A DNA stretch of 64,000 bases. It comes from Fratercula arctica (Eukaryota > Chordata > Aves > Charadriiformes > Alcidae). Location: the NCBI GenBank assembly GCA_947846985.1, contig CANTUZ010000006.1:45987707-46051706 (forward strand). The letters are read 5' to 3'. Numbering within the stretch: the stretch's first letter is position 1; each line of letters begins with the position of its first letter. The notes beneath the pieces are model-generated. The model saw only the letters and a program-made list of their open reading frames with translations. It was not told the origin of the DNA and ran no database searches. The translations under genes and the position numbers were made by a program. Below are positions 37,401 through 52,400 of this stretch, one piece after another.

Positions 37401-40400
37401 CAGAAGCCAGCGAGGCCGTATCTGCCTGATGTAGCAGAACACCAGTGTCCTGTGAAACTGGGTATCGCAGTTACCCACCTTCAACATCTGGTGTTGTACG
37501 CTCAGCGCGCTGTATCGGCTGTTTGAGTCTTGCTGTAAAAAAACAAAAACACTGGTGTTAAACAGAACAGTCCTGTCATTCCTCTAACGTCCGTACATGC
37601 AGTTATTCAGGAGTCACAAGCCAAGGGACGTTAACTCCCCAGGAAACAAATTAATCTCCCCCTTGCTTTGAAACATGGCAAGCACGTATACTTTGCACTT
37701 ACTGCAGCAACAACATATTTTAACTCAGCTCACAAACTGCTCCCCAGTTTCAACATGAAGTAGCCATAAAATCCTAATTTACTCGCTTTATAACAAGTTC
37801 TCTACAGGTCTCCGGGTGCTTTGCCAAATACAGCTTTCCTTCTGGCGCTTGGTATATAAAACAAAGTTTCTTGATGTTTTTATACTTTCTCGTTCAAAGA
37901 CCATGTGTTAGGAAGTTGTCACTGTCCTTTTCCCTGTGGGCTGAGCTACAAAAAGATTTCTGATGTTTTCTCATTCCCCCTGTCCCTTAAAAATAGTAAC
38001 ATTATGTTCGAACTACCATAACATAAACGGGAGGATATTTTCTAAACTAATTTTCTGGAAAGATATCAGTATCTCCTGCTACAGCTCAAATAATTAGGAA
38101 TTGCAGAGCACTTACGCATGCAGAGTAGAAATGGGATAAGTGGGAGCTCTTTCAATTAGTATTTTGTAAGGCTTCTTCCTTTGAAGAGTTATAATTGCAA
38201 AGCGTTTCCTTTTTCTTGCAATACAAATAGCATCAAATATTAATCTTGTACTAGGAATGATGACTTACCCTTCCTTTATTTAGCGTTTCCTGTGCTTCTA
38301 GTTTATAAACAAGAAAATCTACAACAAAAAGGAAAATACTGATAAAAAAACCCCAGCAAGATTAGAATCTGTACTTAAAAAACATAACTGTTGCGTACAT
38401 AAATTGTCTTAAGAGCTTAATGCTTATGCAGTGACAATTTTTTTTGGAAAAGGACATTTATAAATCGTGTATTCTTGTATTAGGATAAAAAAATATGTAT
38501 TTTAAGCAATGTGAAAGTCTAGGCCAAGTTTAATAAACAAAAGTTTCTCCTTTTGTTCCTTGATCCTCTTTTCAGGATTTGAAAATGCCGACTCACCTTT
38601 GCATGGCAATGGGACAGCTCTACACTAGATGGCACCAGAAAGCTATCGAGAACTCCACGGTAAGAATAATTTCTTACACGTTCTTAATCTTTGCTGAAGT
38701 AGTTGTTTTAATTCAGCGGCTGAGTCTTCAGTTTTAGGAAGAATACGGGCTTTATTCTGAAAGTTGTAGCGAAGTTAGAACAACAAAAGACTCGGAGCAA
38801 ATTCAGAGGATTGCATTCTGCTGAAGTTTTGTAGAGGGCAGATGCGTAAGAAACCCAATGCGTGCCAACATTTCCCCCTCACACACACCTAGAATTTAAT
38901 TTTAATCGGAAAAAGGTATATAATCATGTGTTTACCCTTAAACGTGTAAAAAGATACTGATTCAGAGTCTAATTTCACATTGATGGAACGCAGGAAAAGA
39001 TTCCATGTTTTTGGTACAAGTTTTAAATTTTCAGCATGCCGGAAGAGGATTTACACACGCCCATCTGCCACACACGTGTTAGGTTTATGTACGTGGATGT
39101 ACACATATTCTCTGTGTATACTATACCATGTTGCAGTAATCTGTAAACAGTACTACAAAGATGATTATTTTTTAAAAAGATTAAGTAAATAAATAAAATA
39201 TACTAAAAAGACCACCACAGATCTTCCAAGGTGGTCCTGCTAATGTGTTGCACGATGGTAACTCCTTTAAAATTGACCAAAATACATCTGAAGTTACTTT
39301 CTAAAATACTCAAGTTACCTTAAATGTCAAAGTGAAAAGCACATTTTTACCTTCTTTTGCTTTCTTATGTTCAAGCCTTTCCTTCTGTAATGACTTCTCT
39401 AATCTTGACCTGTGCTCATACACAACTGAAAAGAGAAATTTTGTGCACAATTCATTTTAAAAGTAGTACATACAAAAAAACCAGACACCCCCAGCACACC
39501 CAGAGAGCATTGGCACAGAATGTATCAGGAAAATACAAGTAGAATGAGGTCATGGGATAAAAGACTGTTTGTATCATTTGGCAGTAACTTTTTTTTATTT
39601 TTTGTATGCTTTATTGATCCTGAATTCTGGGTTATTTCCATTGCACAGGCATAGAACGTGACAACCGTTTGAGTGACTTGTTTATGGAGACCATCAGCTA
39701 TGGTGGATCTACATGAAAGCTACTAAATCCTCTTTCCTTGTAAGGTATGCAGGTAGACATTTTCCCCTGCTTTCACTCCCTCCTACCTTGTTTGTAAAGA
39801 GACGAGGAAATGACAGGACAACCTCACTGCCAGAATAAACCCTTGCAGCAAACAAATTGTCACAAGGAGGGAAGAGAGATGCACAAGAGCAGGACGGCTT
39901 CAAAAGGTGCAGAAGTACAACAGACAGGCTGCTTAGGCTAAGACATGGAGAACCCAAGAGCCATTCCTAAATTCTTCCAAAAACTTGGACAACTCAGTTT
40001 TCTGTGACCTTCTTTTGGGTAAAGTCTGGATAACAGTATCCTTTTACACCCCAGCACTGCTGAAGACCCGCAGTGAATGCTTAGATATAGTGTTCTGCAT
40101 TTCTTAGTAAGCACGTGCTGACAGCAAGCAGAGACATATGCTAAAGCACCCTGTACGTGCAATATCTATATAATCTGAGGAGAATTTGGGGGGGTTTGAG
40201 GTTTTTTTCCCAGTTAAGGAGATAAGGCAGGAAGAACAAAAGAAATCATCTGAAAGGCTAGGATAGCTGAAATATAAAGCTAATGTGGATACTTCTCTGT
40301 AAGGCTAAGGTATCAGAGATGGCTCATCAGGAAATCATTTCAGTTTGAGAGTAAAATTTAATCTTCACTGATTTTTAAATCCATTTATGCACTTTCTTTA

Positions 40401-43400
40401 ACTGAGTCAAAATACCCACACGATAGTCTAGAGGTGACTGAAGAAGGGGTCTGTGCACAGCACTTCAGCCAAAACCCTACAAGCTGAGGATTTAGGGGCC
40501 CCACTCATAGTACAACCCGCCACATCCTCAGCGGAGCAGGGAACGGTAGCCATGCAGTGTGCCATGCGGGGTGTCGCTGTCTCCTCCAGCCAACTCACTG
40601 ACTACAACAAAAATGCGTGTGGGTTTTTGGAAAGATGCTCTGACACCTTTGCCAAAACTCTACAAGCCCTTTGAGCTGACACTGCTACCAGAAGAGTTCT
40701 GCTGCTTGTTCTCGTACTGGCCTTCCCTTCGCTCTCGCTGCTACGGGTGATGGGACAGTAGGACCTCGCAGTTGGGGACAGGGTGTGTAACAATTTCTTC
40801 TGATGGTAGTGCTGGCTGTACGGTTTTTAAGAGAGCAGTAGTGATGACTGGCAGTGACCTGGAATGGTGGATGGCACTGCAAGTGACAGACTGCTCCAGG
40901 TTTGATCACAGAAAGCAGAGACAACCTTATTTCTGTATTTTTTATGGTATGACAACCACTCTTGGTCATATCAGTGGTCCGACAGACCTAGCATGCCATC
41001 TCTCAAGACCTAACAAGAGCAGATGCCTAATACAGAATACACACAATGAGTTTACAGTATTTCCTTGGCACCATCTCCCAGCAATTTATGGCTCCCAAAG
41101 ACCATCTGAGGCAAGGGCAGGTACTTTGCATACACCATTCCAAAATGGATTTTACTTTTATGAATTTGTCTAATTGTTTGTTGTATCTATGTGTATTTAG
41201 GACATCCAATATCCTCTGGCAGAGAGCGCCACCACTTAGCTGCCAGTAAAGCAGCATTTCATTCAGCTTGTGTTTTGATTATCTAGCTTTGGATGGCTTT
41301 CGCAGGGATGGGGCACATCAGTCCCTGTTTACCCTTTCCTCACCACTCACTAGACTGAAGGTGCATTATCTGAAATACCCTAACAAGTTTGCAGCAAAGG
41401 AAAGATATTTAATTAAAACTCCTGCAAATGTACAATTATATTTGATCAAGCTCAGTTTAACGCAAATACCTTTCACAGGCCAAATTTGAATTTGCACGCT
41501 TTTAAAGAATTATTAATCTGTATTTATGGAATGTGTGATTTTCCCTTCAAAACTAGGAAACCCATTTTCTGGGAATTAAACCATTGGTGAACATAAGCCT
41601 TCAACAGGAAGCATCAAATAAAGATTTGTAGCTTGGCAGCCACAAAAAAAACCTCTTGAATCTTAAAACGTGTTCTTAATTCCACCAAGGTGCATTCTGC
41701 AGGCTCTTCAGCTACTGCCTTATCTACAAGTGTTTACATTTTGGCTTAGAAGCTGGATTGCTAATCAATCCTTGTCATCTATCTCTTACTTTGCTATTTA
41801 TCTTCTAAAGTCAAGGGCATCAGTCAAGATGAACTAATGTATCAACATCCTCTGCAACAAAACAAGCATGTAATGAATATTCACAAAGTCACCAGCAGGT
41901 GAGCTTTCAGAGAAGGGAAAAAAAATGGCAGCACTACAGTAATGGTTTTATCCAGGCACCAAAGATTGTGAATGCCGAATTACATTGCAAAAGGAACAGT
42001 GGTTGTAGCGTAGCAACTCGGGAGGGAAATGAAAATCCATAATGGGTTTCCCCTCCCATGCAGTCAGGGGTAAAAACAGGCTTTTTGGCAAACAAACTAA
42101 ACCACAAACGGATTCAGAGGTAACATTTGCTGTTTCACTTCTTTGCCAGTGCACCTTCCTCAGTTCCTCCTAGTGTTTAACAAGCGCGTGGAGGGGGGCA
42201 AACCCTGCAAAACAAACCCATAATAAGGGCAGGAAGAAAGGAGATGAAGAAGGCAATAGTTTGAGTCTGAGGGACCGCGGTGCTCTGTACCTTTCACAGT
42301 TAATTGCATCTCTGCTGAGCTTTGGCTTTCCTGTCTTCACCCTCCACTTTCAAGCAATGGCTCTACACCCCTCCCAGCTAGTGCATCCTCACTGCTACCT
42401 TCTGTGTGCCAGCCTTTGAAATACGAGAACAAAGCTGGCAATATCTTAAAATAACACTTCAGATGGTCAAAAAGGGCTAAGAAAAAACTTTCCCCTACAT
42501 CTCTCCCTATCTAGTTCATTTACTGGTTGGTTCAGCAATGTTTTTTTCTGATAAGAGTCCATAATGTGCAATGTAATGAAGATTTTGATTAAGAATAGTT
42601 ATTAAGAAAGCATAACCTCCATGATTCCTCACTTGCTCTTTTGGGGAGCAGGCTGCAGGTCAGATTTTCTAAGTACATATAGGAGTTTATCTCCCATGAA
42701 AGTAAGTTATTTCCACCAGTCAGGAACTTCCCAGGCAAGAGGAGTCCAAACTACACGGCTCTTATTAATCCAGCAGGGGATTTCTCCTTCTACCAGCCTG
42801 GAATAAGATGTCCAAGCAAGAATATCAAAGAAATAAATACATCAAAAAACATGTTTTCTATTACAGGTTTCCCAGCTGGAGGGTGGAATCTATATAAGGA
42901 ACGTGACAAATTCCTGCTGGTGTGATGCACTGACAGGGCACTGCACAATTTTTTCCTTGGGTAAGTTCTTAATTTTGTACTGGTCTTTGCACAAATAATT
43001 GATCTTTGTTTCTATGTTATATTTAATAGAATGGTACAAAAAAAAGGAGAAAAACATTGTCATGTAATGGCTAACATACACTATTCCAAAGCTGGAATAA
43101 CTGCAGGGAACAGTTTAATTCTTTAAGTTACCTATACAATGTGACCTACATGAACCACAAAGAACAACATAAATTCACGGAGAGGTGACCCAGCCTCAAA
43201 CAGCAGAGCCCAGGAACAGAACCAGTAACATCACAGCTGGTTAAAACACCTTTTGCCTTCAACAAGGAAACATTTAACAGTTCTTGAGTTGACCCCAATT
43301 AAATCAAGTCCTTGACTTAATATTTTTCTCATACAGAAAAGAAAGTGGAAGAAAAGGGAGGGGGGGGGGGGGGGGGGGGGGGCGCTGCAATGCTCTATAG

Positions 43401-46400
43401 GTTCGCAGAAGATTACACCACTTTGACCATCGCTGAACGTTAATTGCAACACAGGAGTCAGGCGATGTGATGAAAGCAAACTTATTTAACAGTCATGGTT
43501 ATTTCTCTTATCTTTGCTTTGCACCTCTAAGCAATAAAGCTATTATTAAGCAAAATAAGCCATTATTGGATATTTAAAAGAAAGTCTTTCCTGTTTTACA
43601 TTATCAGCAATTTTTTAACTGTGTTACTTTGGTATTTTGGTCCATCAGAAGCATGATTCCAGAGTGTAAAATACCCCAGTTCCCACAGTCTTAAATATTG
43701 AAAAATTAAGATTACACTGGGGTTTAAATATACACGATGCAAGAAATTTTATTAATTTCAATGTTATTGTTTCTTAGGCAATTCTGCAATCTCTCTCTGA
43801 GTTTACAGTAATCCCTTTCGCTTAAAACCAGCAGATTTCAGTAATCTTGGCAACATTCAATGTTATTTTCTCTCAGACTGTGGCAGAGTTGAACTGGAAC
43901 AGCAGCATGTGGTAAGCCACACTGGCACTTTTCTAGTAATACTACGAAGGCCTGTAGAACATACAGTTAATTTCCAATTCTTGTCACTGCAAATAGAACC
44001 ATTTAAAACGCGAACCCATGCAAATAGCTTTTCTGCTGAGAGTACAGCATCTCCATGAGCCAAGGAAGAATCCCTTCAGTATGGCATGTAGGATAGATTT
44101 TCTAGTCCAATGACAATAATTAAAATTTTGATCTCAGAAGATATTTCTTGACTCATCCATGCTGGGAGAACATGTTATTAATATAGCAAGACCTGCTCCC
44201 CAAGCTTTCAGCTCCGTATTTTATTAAGTCAGTGAATCTGATCCACTATTTCACTACTGATAATCTTACCAGAAACAGATTATCAAACTGTGGGTAGCTC
44301 CTGGACAAGTACCAGAATTCCCCACCACAGTACAACCTACAAAGGTCACACTATACACTCCATCTGTCCCAAAGACTCTCAGTCAAGAGTTTAGTAATGA
44401 ACAGATACTCCAGTGACATTGCAAACATCTAAGAAACAACAGAGGTATTCCCACAATAAAGACTAAGAAAACTGTGTTTTATGTATAGCGCAATAAAATA
44501 ACATTACAGAAACCATATATTTACAATACAGAAAAAAATATTGAAGTTATTTCATATTTTATGCCCTTGAGGTTTTCTGTTTTTAATTTATACAAAAAGG
44601 ACAGAAATAGAAGCTAAGATAATGTGAAACTGGTTGTGCATGAAAAACAAGCATTTTTCTGGCTTAATTATAGAACAATTTTGTATACAGGAAGGGATGG
44701 ACCAATCTCATTTTGCTCACTGAAAACTACAACTAGCATTGCATGCAGTATGACAATTACATTAACTTTAAAACAAGCTCCTACACTTTTCAATTTACTC
44801 ACGTGAAGAACAAGCTGGTAATAGCTTTGTCAAATTACAGCCAGTCACTGCAAAAGAGAATTCCTCCTAGCAGACTAAACCATGCATCGGCAGTTGTGCT
44901 TAAAAATAACCACTGCTTTGACTTAATTCTCTTTTTGTCATTTATGTTGCTTGGAGCGTTAATAATTTTAAGAGAGAAGTTTGTATTTAATATCTGGATC
45001 TTCATATTCAGGGGTTTTATAGTGTCTGTCATAGACCTACCACTGATTTCAGTTGCACGAGGAAAAAGCGTAACATCTACTGCTTTCAAAGATCCTCCAC
45101 CAAAAATAACTTATCGATTAAAATAAACCTGTTCCTCTAACTTAGTCAGTACACCATTAAGAAACTAGAACTGGAGAATGGGACTTCAGCAAGTGATGAA
45201 GATTTGGGTCTGACTAGCTCACCTGCAGGCAGCCAGCTGTACCCTAGAGCGACGTCCCACCGTGCCGTGCTACCGATGCAGAGCGGTTCTACACGAACAA
45301 GATGCACCACTGCTACTACCACAGCTCCGCACAGAGCTCTGGGTGGAGGCTGATTGAGTGCCTGCACTTAGGTCAAAGTTTAGCCATAAACCAGGCAAGA
45401 TCTACCCAAACGGAACAGAGAACTGACTGCGTGCATTTTTATATAACATTTTCAATCTTGGAACACTCTAATTTTTTCTGGCTAAGTTGGAATATGTCTG
45501 AAAACCCAAAGAATAGTTTGGGAATTACCTGTATCCTGGTAGTTGACATGACAATGAGTGTTGGGAATCCATTAAAGCTCACAGCTGAGTACTTAATTAA
45601 AGCTGTGAGACTCCTGCTTTTGGCTCTACAAACTCCAGTTCAGTCCCTGTTGTCTTGCCCGGGATGACAATTATCAATCACAGATGCTCTCTATGAAACT
45701 TGCCTTCTCTCAAGGGGTTTTTCCCACACTAACGTCGCACACCTCAGTAACAGAGTAGACAAGGTATAAGAACTAATCATGAGAGAACTTCAAAAAGCTC
45801 TGGAATGTGTGGAGAGTTCAGACAAGCATGTAAGAAAATTCACATGCTTATCAAACCTTCAGCTTTGCATCCTCAAAAAGAAAAGAGGAAACTTGAAGCA
45901 CAACGTGGAGAAGTGTTGCAGATCTTACAAAGTTTTGCTTTGACTGCAGTTCTGGAAATGCGGCAATGCTGGGGAATTTGGCACACTAATGCAGTTCGTC
46001 CCAGAAACACATGCTTACGGTTCTAAGAAATAGTTGTGGCCTTCTGTTCAATCATAAGGATGATGTGAAAATTAATTTCTAAACTGGAGTAAACATCTAC
46101 ATTTAATAGAATCCTTTTATTCCACCCTGCCTCGTATGCACCTTTCTTAGAAGTCGGTAACACCTCCAGGAAACAACAGATTTAAAAAAAAAAATTGCAA
46201 GATACGTTGGGATATAGGGAACTATTTATCATATTGAAGCAGTAAACTGTAACAGCAGTGGCTGAAGATAAAATTTTGTGAAGGGGTATATAATGCGATT
46301 AAATATTTAATCCCTAACAGTTAGGCTTCAGACATGACTTTTATTAGGAAAGAAATCACATTTTCCATCCCAGAAAAGATTTCCTGTACACTCCACAAAA

Positions 46401-49400
46401 TATTTCTTTCAACCTTGGGTGCCACCCACAGTTATGCCATGCTGGGTCAGATTAACATCTCACCTTGCATATGCTGTTTTCTATACACCTATCTATGCTA
46501 CAGATTATTTTTAAGTGATGAAAATGCAAATATATCAAACAAAACCCGTGTAGTGATTTTAGACTTAAATTCTTAAGGTTAGCAGATTTACTTCTAAAAA
46601 AATTCCATTCCTTTTTCTTTTTATGATTTTCTTCTCGCCATTATTCTGTCATTTTTGTCATGACCCACCAGATCACTTTGAAGAAAACACACAAACATTC
46701 AGAAGAGCTGCAGAGACAAGTTTCCTTCTCACGTCATCTCTGAAAGTCTGGGTCTGCTCAACTCCCAGCTCCAGGAAACAAAGGCCTGTTCTTTCTCTCA
46801 AAAATTGTTTTAAACTTCTGTTTCAATTTTATGCAGAAGTATAGTGAGTCGGTCTACACGGTGTTAGGTTATATATCTAGTTATATATTCAGAAACTAGT
46901 GCAAAATGGACACTGAAGAAAAAAACCCTAATCTAAATATACACACGTTATTTTAACAGTCTTTCCTAACTGAAACATACATTTGCATTTTTATCGTAAC
47001 GGAATATCATAGAATCACAGAATGGTTAGAGTTGGAAGGGACCTTAAAGACCATCTAGTTCCACCCCCCTGCCCTGGGCAGGGACACCTCCCACCAGACC
47101 AGGTTGCTCCAAGCCCCGTCCAACCTGGCCTTGAACCCCTCCAGGGATGGGGCAGCCACAGCTTCTCTGGGCAACCTGGGCCAGGGGCTTACCACCCTCA
47201 CAGTAAAGAATTTCTTCCTCATATCTAATCCAAATCTCCCCTCTTTCAGTTTAAAACCGTCACCCCTTGCCCTATCGCTATGCTCCCTGATAAAAGGTCC
47301 CTCCCCAGCTTTCCTGTAGCCCCCTTTAAGTACTGGAAGGCTGCTATAAGGTGTGGCAAAACCTGATATAATAGCTATGGTTATCACCTTACAAAACTGC
47401 TAAACCGCTTCCTTAAATTAGTTCTCAAGAACTCTAACACAGGAGACTTGGAGGCAGCTCCAGTTGTATGTTTTGAAAAACAGCATACAGAAGTCAAAGT
47501 TTGAGTTAGTGGTTCTTTTTTTTTTTTTTTTTTTTTTTTGGGGTAACAGAAGATCACTGTCAAACCTCAAAATATGCATCCGAGTATGACAGATAACTGA
47601 AACACCGAAAATGGCATAGTTCAGCATGGTGCAATGGATAGGAATAGACTGCTTACCATGCCCTCCAGGAGCACAAGCAGGCCAATACTTCTCTCAGCAT
47701 CTCTGGAATTAAGCCTTGGAAATGACTGCCAAACACAGGGATGTGAGCCACCTCAGGAAAATAAGATACTAGGCTAATTTCAGATAGCTTGAGGGGGGGA
47801 AGAGAATGTAGAGGAAGAGGTGGAGTAATTGCAGTTTCTTTTATTTCTTAATTAATGATACATAGTAGAAAATTTCAGGAAGTTTGGTTTATGCTACATC
47901 ACCAGAAAAAGATCAGAATTGCATCCAGCTCAGAAGACTCTCCTTTAAACAAGGAGCAGCATCCAAGCAGGCTGAATTCCTCAAGTGCTTACCTCAGGCT
48001 CCAACATGACTAGAAATTCATGCCCCTGAATCCTAAAAATCCTAAGAAAAAAAAAATAATCACCCAACAAAAGATTCTGCCTTAATTGGTTGTTCTGTAT
48101 AGTTCATGTTTTCAGTAGTCTGAATTATTTAGCTTTCATTACCATTAAACCTCAAAACAGCACCTGACTTTCAGCAGGACAGATTTACTTACTTTTCCCA
48201 TGCAAGGATCCTATTCCAAAATGAGCGAAGTAAACTGTATCAGACACAAACTGCTGGCAATATCCTCACCACTGTATAAGAGATGCTATAACGCATACTC
48301 AGATCTCTGAGTGGGTGGAAACCTTACTCATAAGGTCACCCCACCCAGACACAGAGGCTGACAATCCTGTGTCCTGCCCAGCAAAACAACTGGCCCAATG
48401 AGACAATGTGTTTGGAACATCATATTTTAGACTTAAGAATTCAAACAGTTTTGCTCACATAGGAAGTAAGGAAGTAATTCCACTTTCTTGTTTAGGCTTT
48501 GGTTTTAACAGTAAAGCAACAATCTTAACTAAACCACTCCAGGAGTGCCTAACTCTCAGATATTAAAGTTTTATCAATATAATCGCAAAGTCACAACTAC
48601 CTTAAGACTCTTCCCACATTGTGTGCTCAGCACAGCCAGGTATTGCTTAAACTGTGATGTCGACTAGAGAATTTCTGGCTCAGTTTGTGGCTATAATTGT
48701 CAGATGGCTATTTCATCCTCTCCTTCTCTACGGGACATCCCTTATGAAGTTTTAGGTGATGCCGAAGCTTCTGTCAAACCTTTGCCTTCTAGGGATATGT
48801 GACAGAAAATGGCTGTCGAAGAAGCCAGAATGCAAAAGCACCAAAGCATCCACCCATCTTGCCTCCCTCCTCCTCTCTCAGCTCTGAGGTGTTCATAAAC
48901 CCAGGCAGATCAATCACTCACAGGCTTTAAAAGGCTTAAATCATCATCAGTAACAAATAGTTTCAGGATATTGGCTCCATCTTGCATCAGTCTGTTAGCT
49001 CCCAGGCCCGATATTAAAGCGTGGAGGGGGAACAACAAAACCCAGGGAACGAAACCACCCTATTACCTCATGCTGCTTAATATTCCTTCAGACTACACGC
49101 TCTGTGATTTTCAGCCCAGATTCCAACTTGGGTGCAGATGTAACATTGCAGCACTGGTCGAAATTTATCCTGGAAGTATTATGACCACATGGAAAGTGAT
49201 TTAAGGGCATTCGGGCGTGGATTACAGGAATGAAAAAAAATATAAGTATGGGCATCTATGCTCAATTTATCTTTCCAGTCATAGAGTTCAGATGTTGGGA
49301 CTCTTACTGACTACGGACCTAGAAGCAACAAACCACCTCCCTGAGTTAACTGAGCCGAGCAAAGCTCTAGCACCTTTTCCATACTCGGATTATGAAGAAA

Positions 49401-52400
49401 TCTTGATAATTCCAGATAACCCAAAATCTTTAGGTTGAGCTGCAAAACAGACATCTATCTATCTATCTAAATATACATTTTACACGTGTATACAAATACA
49501 TACAAATGCACGTATGAATATAAATTTACAGCACATAGATCTTCCATACTAGAATTTTGCACAAATAATTTAAAACATTTAATGTGTTCTAAGTATTCAG
49601 AACGTTAAATACCTAGTGGAAAACTGAATGGAATTACAAAAAGACAGATTCTTAGATGAGGTTACAAACCAAAGCATATCACTTTAGGAAGCCAGGTAGC
49701 AGAATTAGGGATGCTGTATTTGCCACTTCATGCAGTACTGTACTTGGTGTTGAAGTACACCTGCATGCCAAGAGTACATAGAGAACTAACCTTTGCTACT
49801 AAGGTGCTACCACAGATCTTTCAGATCTCAGATAGCAACAAAACACAATCAAAATAAGCACTGAAGTGTTATGTGCAATCTGAAACTAATAGGAATGACA
49901 GGAATTGAGGCTGCTGGTATTATGGACAACAACCAAACCACATAGGAGCTGCATAGATGTCGCTCTACTTGTACAGTGCATGTGAAAAATAAGCCATCAG
50001 AAGTACTGTTAGTTCTTCCCAGCTCTGCTAACTTAAGGTACAAGTTTATTTAAATAGACTACTAAAAAAGAGGGGTGAGATAGTGAAGTACATCTACATC
50101 TGTGTGTACTTCATGAAGAACAGCTTTGGCATCTATGTAGTTACCATGCGGGCAGACATAATAAATACTAACCACTAAAGTTACACGGAACTATGATCTA
50201 CTATCGTGTCTCTACACGTAGAGCTGCTATAGGTCTGATCAACTTCTAGTGGGTCACCTCCAAGGAGGGGCCTTGGTTTGGGACAAATGGCACAACAGGC
50301 ACAAAGGGTTTCTACATTTGCTTTTCAGCTGATGCTTTCTAGCACTGAAGCAGACAGCTTTGAGGAAATCCACACCCTGCTTACCGTAGGGCAAACTCTG
50401 AACTCTCAAGTTCAGAGTCCCTGCTGGGCTGGCTCCCAAGATTACAGTATGGTCTCAGACCGCACAGAGATTGCCTGAAGCCATCAGATATGTTAAGACT
50501 CTAAGAGGAAGAGCAGGAAAATTAAGGTAGTAAAGGCACGAAATGTAGGCTGTTATTAGGATCAGGGATTAAAACAGATTAAAGAGATTAAAATAGCACG
50601 CAAGGGGTTACTTAATACCCAGAGGATGAGAAGACAGAAGCTGTAAGGGCTAAAAAGACATTTGTAGATACATTCAATCTTGAAGCAAAGCTATGATCAG
50701 GTTCACCTACAGCTGTCAATGCATTTCTATTCTAGCAACTGAAGTCTGTTCCTATATGGCCAATAGTTTGACACATCTTTGTAGGAGGCCAAGAGTGTCA
50801 AGTTTTGTTTTTATTTTAAGAAATACTAAATAAGATTATCTTCATGTTTTGAACATATAACACTCAGAGAATGAGATTTAAAAATAATCAGCTTACTGGG
50901 AAGATCAGCTTCTCTATGAAAGACCTTATAGATAACAATGACTTTAGGTTTTCTTAGCAGCCAAGAAATTTTGTGTCATCTCTAAACTTCGCCTCTGGCA
51001 TTTCCTTTGTGGGTTACAAAAGCAGCCCTACTTTCTCCATTGCCCATCAGAACTTTGTCAAAGAGATAAAAATGCCAAAGTTTGACATTCTTTTTTTGTG
51101 AGAAGTTTAGCTTTCAAATACAAAATCTTCTACAGCGTGAGCTGTCTAAAGGTGGTGAGCTTAAGATCCCAACCTCTCAAAACCAGTTATTCTTATCGCG
51201 TTTCCCAAGTCTGCCATCCCTCCAATCGCACCCTGGTCTTATTTCAGGAGGCACAAATACTTTTCAGCTGAGTACCTGAAGCTGTGAACACCAGAAAAAG
51301 CAGAACTCCCTACAAAAACAGTCATATGCAGCCCTCCTCAGCTCAGGTACATGGGTTAAACTATTTTGAGACCTCTTCCTACACCATTTTTCAGTGATCT
51401 GCACCTTCAGCCTTGGTAGATGAGAGTGCTGTTTTCCCATGTGTACAGAAGATTTAGCCCAATTCACATGCTACATTTGAGCAAAACAAGGCAATGAAAA
51501 AGGTAAAAATCTAAGACCTCTGGCTTTTCAAACAAAACCAGAAAGCATTGCTCATTCAGGCATGAAGAGCTGGCAAGTACCAAAAAGAAGGTTCCTATCA
51601 CCTACATAGAAGAAAGAACTAAAAACTGTGCAGAGATAGGAAAATAGTCGAGGGGACAGTAGGAAGTGAAGGGAGGCTGCATTCCGAGCTACAGCTGAGG
51701 ATCCTGCTTAAGATTTTGGGCAGACCAAAGGCGTTCAGGTCCAAAACTGTGACCTTATACATAAACTTAGGAATTGCCTATCATTCTTAAGCATTTCAAA
51801 CTGACTCAGGTTTCACCCAGAAGCCCTAACAGTGTTCCTCTGTGTACATTCAGGAAAGCAACTGTCTTTATAGGCCCCAGCAGTCACAGCAAAACCCAAC
51901 CAAAATTCAGAAAACAGGTGATATTTCCCTGTCATCCAAGTGTTTCAATCCAGTCAGCCTTCCAGGAGGACTGCCAGCCCAGCACAATACAGCCTCAGGG
52001 TCTTCAAAAGGACAACTTTAAGAAGTTGCCTTTTTTTTTTTTTTTATTTAACATAATAAAAGCCTCCTGGTGAAACAGTTGTTCAGGAAGTAGAAGTCCA
52101 AGGTTCAGTTCTCTCCTCAGCTTGTAATGAACTTTAAAGTCTTATTTAATTGCCTAGAAGAGAGCTATAAACAGTAAGAAATCAACCACTGTTGATACAG
52201 CCCTCTCTTTTCCCCCTGGCAACGTTGTGTCAGTGACCTTGTCCTTTAACTGGTTCCAGTTTAAAAGGTTTCAGAGTGCTCCCATCATACTTCACGCCCC
52301 AAACAAAGTCCTCTCTAGACCTGTATCTATAGAGAAACTGATTACACTGCATGGAAAAGATGAAAGTTCCACTGCTTTAGTAGTGGTACATTTTGCTATT

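Larger units (their letters stand above)
34789..39350 (-). other. GOLIM4: GOLIM4 introns 2-6
   Basis: Introns of 1032, 736, 518, 1326 and 612 bp at 38319-39350, 37533-38268, 36961-37478, 35484-36809 and 34789-35400. Intron 5 has a GC-richer patch near 35930-36240 with an AATAAA that might be an old LTR remnant; otherwise nothing supported. Confidence 0.8.
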
